13,088 nucleotides of DNA from an uncultured Collinsella sp. GTDB taxonomy: Bacteria; Actinomycetota; Coriobacteriia; Coriobacteriales; Coriobacteriaceae. The stretch lies in contig URBM01000047.1 of the NCBI GenBank assembly GCA_900545995.1, forward strand, positions 1 through 13,088, given 5' to 3'. Positions 11,274 through 13,088 of this stretch are shown here, one piece after another. How positions within the stretch are numbered: position 1 is the stretch's first letter; every line of letters starts with the position of its first letter. The translations under genes and the position numbers were made by a program. The notes beneath the pieces were generated by a model. That model saw only the letters and a list, made by a program, of their open reading frames with translations. It was not told the DNA's origin and did not search any database.

Positions 11274-11279
11274 TACAAT
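11274..11279 (+). promoter_or_regulatory. Candidate -10 box for secA
   Basis: TACAAT lies 61 bases before the secA start, in the only AT-rich part of the upstream region. No -35 at 16-18 bases is convincing. The sequence before it (GCGCGCCTTGTTT) resembles that before the TACAAT of the ACT gene promoter (GCGCGCCTTTTTT), which supports a shared promoter style. Confidence 0.45.
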
Positions 11280-11340
11280 TATCTGTGTTTAACTCGCCCG
11301 CAGCTGCACGGCGTGGGCGATGGCCAAAAAGGAAAACCAC

Positions 11341-13088
<1,748 letters not shown>

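Overview
The window looks like a chromosomal piece of a high-GC Gram-positive gut actinobacterium of the class Coriobacteriia, most like Collinsella. This rests on the codon style, on the type of SecA and of bL31 with a long Ala/Lys-rich tail, on a twin-hairpin leader in front of rpmE, and on GGGGACAG-type palindromes between genes. The genus is inferred; no database search was made.

Layout. (1) 1-3300, housekeeping: the 3' end of a Cof-type HAD phosphatase (+), converging on a second complete Cof-type HAD phosphatase (-), then a citrate synthase gene with its own terminator and an ACT-domain protein, both on the minus strand and probably one transcript (ACT first). (2) About 3413-10349, an accessory island: the two ends carry a 64-bp direct repeat (62 of 64 identical). 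Just inside the left repeat lies a decayed tyrosine recombinase, then a minus-strand regulator pair (DUF2975 membrane protein plus small XRE/Cro regulator). Divergent from it is a plus-strand cluster: a 740-aa membrane protein built of two fused ABC-2-like permease halves, an ABC ATPase, a 604-aa permease-ATPase fusion, and a 114-aa protein with a signal peptide and a tyrosine-rich mature part, closed by a strong terminator. (3) 10350-13088, housekeeping again: a GC-rich hairpin, promoter, twin-hairpin leader and rpmE (bL31), an intergenic region with a terminator and two perfect inverted repeats, and the first 582 codons of secA, running off the right edge.

The most interesting content is the island. 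All three permease units (two in the 740-aa protein, one in the fusion) share the same motif, a short hydrophobic stretch followed by NG-x-G-x(3)-YP, so they are probably homologous. Both ATPase domains lack the usual Q-loop glutamine. Together with the small exported protein encoded one base after the fusion gene, this resembles a bacteriocin or secreted-peptide locus with dedicated ABC export or self-protection, but I recognise no described family for the peptide or the permeases. The XRE/DUF2975 pair and a 17-bp palindrome in the divergent intergenic region are the likely control point.
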